Shown: piece by piece, positions 5,793-8,871 of the stretch
How positions within the stretch are numbered: the first letter of the stretch is position 1
Layout of the letters: every line of letters starts with the position of its first letter
Assembly: GCA_045532455.1 (NCBI GenBank)
Contig: JAZSFX010000028.1
Location: 1-8,871 of the forward strand
DNA from: Ornithomonoglobus_A sp045532455
GTDB taxonomy: Bacteria > Bacillota > Clostridia > UBA1381
Length of the DNA: 8,871 nt
Reading direction: 5' to 3'
Notes under the pieces: model-generated
Seen by the model: the letters and a program-made list of their open reading frames with translations, nothing else
What the model was told of the DNA's origin: nothing
The model's database searches: none
Made by a program: the position numbers and the translations under genes

Positions 5793-5813
5793 TTATACAA
5801 CGAAAAAAGTCAA
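5785..5813 (-). promoter_or_regulatory. Sigma-A promoter of the XRE regulator
   Basis: TTGACT (5813-5808) and TATAAT (5790-5785) are spaced 17 bp on the minus strand. The predicted start near 5778 gives an 82-nt leader. Confidence 0.8.
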
Positions 5814-5972
5814 TAGTTTTTTGTGCACTCGTTTTTAAAAAACAAGTTGGTTTGGCAGAGCCGATGCTATAAAGTCTGCTCGGGTGGGGTTTCGCATTTA
5901 TGGGGCACTTGCGCCACTCGTCAGCCGTGAACGAATATTCGGGATATAAATAATTCGGGTTGGAATGTTGCC

Positions 5973-6156
5973 CGTCGTAAGACGTACATAGTAAGAATGA
6001 GTTTGGGGGGCAATAAACTCTACAATATTCGCAGTATTGTAAAATTTCTTACTTGCCCCCTTTGCTCGCAAAATAACTTTCCTGCCTGGTCTGCTATTTT
6101 GCCATATGCTCAACCTCTACAAAGCTCTACAAGGGCAACTTTAGAAGTTGTTTTTT
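5973..6156 (+). ncRNA. Candidate structured RNA with three-way junction and pseudoknot
   Basis: Directly visible pairings are: CGTC-GTAA-GACG (5973-5984, GNRA-type loop); P1 GTAAGAA (5991-5997) with TTCTTAC (6046-6052); P2 GAGTTT (5999-6004) with AAACTC (6015-6020); P3 TACAATA (6021-6027) with TATTGTA (6035-6041). The P2 loop GGGGGCAA (6006-6013) pairs perfectly with TTGCCCCC (6053-6060). P2/P3 and P1/pseudoknot abut with no gap. A further 8-bp stem (6068-6075 with 6095-6102) follows, then an intrinsic terminator at 6136-6156, which sets the strand. The 5' end is unknown and may reach about 5799. No coding frame is credible. I do not recognise a known class. Confidence 0.55.
6136..6156 (+). 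terminator. Intrinsic terminator of the right-arm RNA
   Basis: CAACTT-TAG-AAGTTG (6136-6150) is followed at once by TTTTTT. No protein gene precedes it on this strand within the element's right arm, so it supports a noncoding transcript. Confidence 0.7.
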
Positions 6157-6160
6157 GCAA

Positions 6161-6245
6161 AGTACTGTATTCAACTGAATATGGTACTACTATGCCCTGG
6201 CATATCTCAACATACAAGATACAGAGCAACAAAAAGTTGTACTCT
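6161..6245. repeat. Cluster of inverted repeats beside attR
   Basis: Three palindromic units stand within 85 bp. AGTAC-TG-TATTC-AACT-GAATA-TG-GTACT spans 6161-6188, with a symmetric TG/TG internal loop. TATGCC-CT-GGCATA spans 6191-6204. AGAG-CAAC-AAAAA-GTTG-TA-CTCT spans 6223-6245. They lie 33-117 bp from the attR edge and are candidates for excisionase or accessory-factor sites. Confidence 0.5.
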
Positions 6246-6277
6246 AAAAAGTATAAAAATATTACTATAAAGAGTTA

Positions 6278-6332
6278 ATGCGGCTGAAAGGACTTGAACC
6301 TTCACGTCGGGGACACTAGATCCTAAGTCTAG
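6278..6332 (-). repeat. attR: 55-bp direct repeat within tRNA-Leu
   Basis: Identical to 2673-2727. Here the sequence completes an intact tRNA, so the element supplies the tRNA 3' half and the chromosome the 5' half. Identity ends at 6333 (C here, T at 2728) and at 6277. Confidence 0.92.
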
Positions 6333-6359
6333 CGCGTCTGCCAATTCCGCCACAGCCGC
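6279..6359 (-). tRNA. tRNA-Leu, anticodon UAG
   Basis: The 81-nt cloverleaf folds cleanly: 7-bp acceptor GCGGCTG/CAGCCGC with discriminator A, anticodon stem CTAGA/TCTAG around loop CTTAGGA (anticodon TAG), a long class-II variable arm with GTC/GAC, and T-stem GAAGG/CCTTT around TTCAAGT. CCA is not encoded. It reads CUN leucine codons, chiefly CUA. It has a perfect promoter upstream. Its 3' half is the integration site of the element, yet the gene stays functional because the duplicated half restores it. Its downstream sequence is now element DNA, and its original terminator is stranded at 2633-2664. Confidence 0.97.
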
Positions 6360-6360
6360 A

Positions 6361-6400
6361 TATTTGTTGCGTTTGGAATGTACTCCCAAACAACAAATAA
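6361..6400. repeat. Inverted repeat in the tRNA-Leu leader
   Basis: ATTTGTTG (6362-6369) with CAACAAAT (6391-6398), and TTTGG (6372-6376) with CCAAA (6386-6390), form a near-perfect hairpin with a 2-nt bulge between the tRNA promoter and its 5' end. It may matter for precursor processing. Confidence 0.6.
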
Positions 6401-6401
6401 C

Positions 6402-6430
6402 ATTATAGCAGAAAAGCATTCCTTTGTCAA
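6402..6430 (-). promoter_or_regulatory. Sigma-A promoter of tRNA-Leu
   Basis: TTGACA (6430-6425) and TATAAT (6407-6402) are exactly 17 bp apart on the minus strand, giving a start near 6395 and a leader of about 36 nt. Confidence 0.88.
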
Positions 6431-6472
6431 TACTTTTTTTGAAAAAAGTTATAAAAATATTTACTGTAATTA

Positions 6473-6501
6473 TTGACACTTTAATGCTTGTGTGATATAA
6501 T
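6473..6501 (+). promoter_or_regulatory. Sigma-A promoter of the AEC permease
   Basis: TTGACA (6473-6478) and TATAAT (6496-6501) are 17 bp apart, with TG at the extended -10 position. The start near 6508 gives a leader of about 95 nt. Confidence 0.88.
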
Positions 6502-6523
6502 TCTTTGAAGTAAATTTTTAAAC

Positions 6524-6551
6524 CAACATACATATTACAACATACATATTA
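6524..6551 (+). repeat. Perfect 14-bp tandem duplication in the permease leader
   Basis: CAACATACATATTA occurs twice head to tail (6524-6537 and 6538-6551), downstream of the promoter and about 50 bp before the start codon. It could be a pair of operator half-sites or a slippage duplication. Confidence 0.75.
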
Positions 6552-6602
6552 AATGTGAGGTTTAAACACACAAAAATTTCAAATAATATGAGGCGATTAA
6601 TA

Positions 6603-7505
6603 ATGATAGTTGCAGAGCAGGTTTTAGTGTTGCTTGTATTCATAGCCACAGGATACATATTAAAAAAATTACATATTGTACCCGAAAACAGTTCATCGGT
6701 TTTATCCAAAATGTTGTTTTTTGTATTCTCTCCTGCATTGACTTTTAATACCTTTGCTACAAAGTTTTCGCTTCCTATATTCAAGGAAAATTATCTGGTG
6801 TTGATATATGGAACTGTAATTTTAGTGGTTCTTATGATACTCGCGAAGTTTTTTTCAAAGTTGTTCACAAAGGACAAATACGAGAGGGGAATATATGAAT
6901 ATACCCTTACAACACCAAACTATGGTTTTGCCGGATATGCACTTATGCAGGCTTTGTACGGTGATGAAATGCTTCTGCAAATGATGATCTTTGTAATTCC
7001 GCTGACGATATATGCATATACCGAGGGTTACAGAAAACTCATGAATTTTGAGCATGTATCATTAATGAGAATTATAAATCCGGCTATAATATCTGTTGTT
7101 ATAGGTTCGGTTTTTGGTGTTTTTTCGATACAATTACCCGAGTTTTGTATGGGCATAATAACAAAATTGGCAAATTGTATGTCGCCGATAAGTATGATTA
7201 TGATAGGACTTGTAATTGGGGAATTCAACTTAAAGGAAACATTACTCGAAAAGAAAGCATATATAATATCGATTATAAGACTTGTTGTTATTCCAGCTTT
7301 GTTGTGCATAGTTCTGAAATTGCTTAATGCACCCCAGAACATTGTATTACTGTCGCTTATGACATATGCAATGCCCGTAGGTGCAAATACAATAGTATTT
7401 CCAAAACTTATTGATCGTGATTGCAGACTCGGAGCAAGCTTTACGGTTATATCATCAGTTCTCCTGAACGTTACAATGAGCGTGTTAATTAAAGTATTTA
7501 CATAA
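6603..7505 (+). CDS. AEC (auxin efflux carrier) family permease
   Basis: This integral membrane transporter belongs to the family that in bacteria exports or exchanges organic anions such as malate. The substrate cannot be told here. The 300-aa length is typical. The chain is almost continuously hydrophobic, compatible with about ten helices in two five-helix halves. It begins with AEQVLVLLVFIATGYILKKL, has a PNYGFAGYAL motif near the middle of the first half and MPVGANTIVFPK near the end; both resemble AEC signatures. I chose the ATG at 6603 because GAGG lies 9 nt upstream and the protein then opens with the first membrane helix. An upstream ATG at 6588 and GTG at 6555 are weaker. It has its own promoter and terminator and stands just outside the element. 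Confidence 0.9.
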   Translation: MIVAEQVLVLLVFIATGYILKKLHIVPENSSSVLSKMLFFVFSPALTFNTFATKFSLPIFKENYLVLIYGTVILVVLMILAKFFSKLFTKDKYERGIYEYTLTTPNYGFAGYALMQALYGDEMLLQMMIFVIPLTIYAYTEGYRKLMNFEHVSLMRIINPAIISVVIGSVFGVFSIQLPEFCMGIITKLANCMSPISMIMIGLVIGEFNLKETLLEKKAYIISIIRLVVIPALLCIVLKLLNAPQNIVLLSLMTYAMPVGANTIVFPKLIDRDCRLGASFTVISSVLLNVTMSVLIKVFT

Positions 7506-7508
7506 TAA

Positions 7509-7539
7509 AAAGGCTTAAAACCATTGGTTTTAAGCCTTT
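7509..7539. terminator. Bidirectional terminator after the permease
   Basis: AAAGGCTTAAAACC and GGTTTTAAGCCTTT form a perfect 14-bp stem with a 3-nt loop, 3 bp after the stop codon. T-tails occur on both strands (longer on the minus strand), so it can also stop transcripts arriving from the right. Confidence 0.88.
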
Positions 7540-7601
7540 ATTCATATAAAAGTTCGGGTTTTATAAATATATTTTTTAAAAGAATAGTGAAGAAGTAATA
7601 A

Positions 7602-7638
7602 GTAAAAGACGACAAGTCGAAACTTGTCGTCTTTTTAC
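7602..7638. terminator. Long perfect hairpin, terminator-like
   Basis: GTAAAAGACGACAAGT (7602-7617) pairs with its complement (7622-7638, one extra T) around a CGAA loop. Short T-runs on both sides fit a bidirectional terminator for the convergent genes. Confidence 0.7.
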
Positions 7639-7640
7639 GG

Positions 7641-7659
7641 AGAAGTTAAGACTTCTTTT
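7641..7659 (+). terminator. Third hairpin of the cluster
   Basis: AGAAGT-TAAG-ACTTCT is followed by TTT. A second AGAAGT at 7591-7596 can compete for the same 3' arm and would enclose the hairpin at 7602-7638. Confidence 0.45.
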
Positions 7660-7836
7660 AATATCCTAATCATCCAAAACAACTTGCAAAATACACGATT
7701 TAGTTTGATTGTGTACCATAATAGGTATATATCGGTGCTTGAATGTTAAGCATTATACACTACTACGTATTATTTCTAATATTTATTATACTATATGTTA
7801 TTAAAAAATGCAATACAATGTAATAATGTATCAGTT
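7660..7836. other. AT-rich intergenic stretch
   Basis: I see no gene, strong hairpin or promoter here. It is the sequence downstream of the minus-strand gene ending at 7837, which has no closer terminator than the hairpins at 7602-7656. Confidence 0.5.
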
Positions 7837-8604
7837 TCATTTTTTGCAATGTTTTTGATTTCTTTTTATACATTCATTGCCGTTAAAAATTTTATTTCGA
7901 TTAGCTTTCAATTCAGAGTTGCATTGTGCACATATTTGTTCTGTTAAATTTTTATCTAGTTCTTTAAACAAAGTATTGCTACCACTATCATTTTCTCCAA
8001 TGCAAATATACCCCTTTCTATCAACATCATTAGGGTTAATTATAATAAAATCATAAAGTGGTAGCATTAATTCTAAAGGAGAATCGTTCATTAAAACAAA
8101 TGTTATGTTTTTAGATAACTGTCTATAATAAAGACTTATATCTTTCGCTCTTTGCTCCGATATCTCATTATGTAAAGCAAACATACAGTAATGAATATTT
8201 CTTTCTAAATTTTTTCTTACCACATCTGCAAACTCGTTTTCAAAGTTTGCCTCATAACTATAGTTTAAAGACATTAACCAAATCAAAGAACTTGAATTTT
8301 CCATTTCCATTTTAGCTAACATATTATCGTCCATTATTTTATTTTCCGATAAAATAGTATCGTTTTCAAATATTGACGCATACCATACTTCTTTAGGACA
8401 AGATAGCTCTGGATTATATTTACAAATTCTATCTATATTTCTAATTTTATATTTTATTAGTAAGAAAAGAATTAGAACAAAATAAAATATTACAATATTT
8501 GTTAGAATTAGAGAAAGTGTTAATTTAATTCCAAGCATCCCACTAATTTGAGATGATATTAATATTATAATAGCATAAAGAAAATATGATATCGTTTTTT
8601 TCAT
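7837..8604 (-). CDS. Unknown two-helix membrane protein with cytosolic domain
   Basis: The product is 255 aa and I do not recognise its family. Two hydrophobic helices (about 5-25 and 30-50) with basic residues before and after suggest a hairpin anchor with the rest in the cytoplasm. The soluble part has alternating beta/alpha character: SSSLIWLMSLNYSYEANFEN, then NIHYCMFALHNE, then NITFVLMNDSP, then LPLYDFIIINP followed by DRKGYICIG (about 195-203). Four cysteines near the end (C225, C228, C245, C253) could bind a metal. I chose the ATG at 8604, not the upstream ATG at 8622, because AGGAG lies 7 nt before it and it overlaps the preceding stop as ATGA, which implies translational coupling. 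The last part resembles the upstream neighbour. A degenerate PLD-like or effector domain is possible but speculative. Confidence 0.75.
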   Translation of the reverse strand: MKKTISYFLYAIIILISSQISGMLGIKLTLSLILTNIVIFYFVLILFLLIKYKIRNIDRICKYNPELSCPKEVWYASIFENDTILSENKIMDDNMLAKMEMENSSSLIWLMSLNYSYEANFENEFADVVRKNLERNIHYCMFALHNEISEQRAKDISLYYRQLSKNITFVLMNDSPLELMLPLYDFIIINPNDVDRKGYICIGENDSGSNTLFKELDKNLTEQICAQCNSELKANRNKIFNGNECIKRNQKHCKK

Positions 8605-8871
8605 TTTGTATCTCCTATACATGCTTCTCTTATGTTTGACAATTCATTTATTATTTGATTAATTTCGTCGTTTGACATTTTCCTATACAATGTTTTATCG
8701 TTTTCAGCGGCAGAACCTATACAACAATATCCCTGCCTATTTTGAGTCATCGGATCGTAAAATACAACATCAAACTTAGGCAATAAGAAAACATTTTGTT
8801 TTGTATTCAAATAGTAAACTTCAATGTTTTCCTTTTCTTCTACATAGCTATTTAACAATAGTTTTATACTA
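8601..8871 (-). CDS. Unknown protein, C-terminal part (cut by window end)
   Basis: The frame is open to the window edge, so the start lies outside; the TTG at 8858 is not a credible start. The visible 90 residues match the C-terminal part of the next gene: NIEVYYLNTKQNV, then LLPKFDVVFYDP, then NRQGYCCIG, then LYRKMSNDEINQIINEL. The pattern 'LLP-x-[FY]-D ... [ND]RxGYxCIG ... [LF][YF]K' is shared. It ends ACIGDTK with a TGA that overlaps the start of the downstream gene by 4 nt. The two probably form one operon of paralogues, perhaps a soluble and a membrane-anchored partner. The function is unknown. Confidence 0.75.
   Translation of the reverse strand, partial: SIKLLLNSYVEEKENIEVYYLNTKQNVFLLPKFDVVFYDPMTQNRQGYCCIGSAAENDKTLYRKMSNDEINQIINELSNIREACIGDTK

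Larger units (their letters stand above)
2728..6332. mobile_element. Small integrative element in tRNA-Leu(UAG), 3605 bp as a circle
   Basis: It is bounded by the 55-bp direct repeat and contains a complete tyrosine recombinase, an XRE-type regulator and an unknown 88-aa gene. No relaxase, replication initiator, terminase, capsid or toxin gene is visible. Base composition is strikingly uneven: an AT-rich left end, a GC-rich block at about 3262-4118, then AT-rich again. It could be a satellite element, a remnant of a larger island, or a minimal self-contained integrating element. The complete integrase and perfect repeats suggest it could still excise. Confidence 0.88.

Noticed and set aside
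5991..6060. HDV-like self-cleaving ribozyme on the minus strand
   Set aside because: The helix order is partly HDV-like, but the P3/L3 size, P4 and catalytic J4/2 sequence are not found, and the terminator supports the plus strand.
5850..6156. Group I or II intron, tmRNA or RNase P fragment
   Set aside because: None of the conserved core sequences I know for these RNAs could be seen.
5997..6278. 93-aa plus-strand frame on the right arm
   Set aside because: It crosses the pseudoknot, the terminator at 6136-6156 and the palindromes; codon use is not gene-like and there is no ribosome site.
1..8871. CRISPR array
   Set aside because: No regularly spaced repeat-spacer pattern and no cas gene are seen.

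Overview
The window looks like a low-GC, AT-rich chromosome of a Clostridia-type Firmicute. The support is a spoVG start, a murC rich in ATA/AAA codons, a CGAxxG four-cysteine redox protein, near-consensus sigma-A promoters and U-tailed intrinsic terminators. I cannot name the species.

Layout. 1-173 (-) is the N-terminal part of spoVG with a perfect sigma-A promoter. It diverges from murC (424-1821, +). A structured, possibly repetitive spacer (1822-2034) leads to a C_GCAxxG_C_C family protein (2035-2487, +). From 2673 to 6332 lies a small integrative element. Its left edge is a 55-bp copy of the 3' half of tRNA-Leu, still next to that tRNA's apparent original terminator. Its right edge is the same 55 bp inside the intact tRNA-Leu(UAG) (6279-6359, -). 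To the right come an AEC-family permease (6603-7505, +), a cluster of hairpins, and two overlapping minus-strand genes (7837-8604 and 8601-8871, the latter cut by the window end). These two appear to be paralogues of unknown function.

The element would be 3605 bp as a circle. It has three supportable protein genes: an unknown 88-aa protein, a complete tyrosine recombinase and an XRE-type regulator. I see no replication, transfer or packaging gene. Much of the rest looks like structured RNA or DNA: (1) a 174-nt long-range hairpin followed by a GC-rich tract of about 700 bp with back-to-back perfect hairpins and G-runs (3244-4118); (2) a candidate 215-nt RNA with a perfect promoter overlapping the regulator stop codon, ending at a terminator shared with the integrase (5281 to 5067, -); (3) on the right arm, a three-way junction with a tight pseudoknot, further hairpins and an intrinsic terminator (about 5973-6156, +). 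The working hypothesis is a minimal, RNA-rich integrative element using tRNA-Leu as its attachment site. The att sites, integrase and promoters are well supported. The RNA interpretation is inference from hand-found base pairing and needs covariation or RNA-seq evidence.
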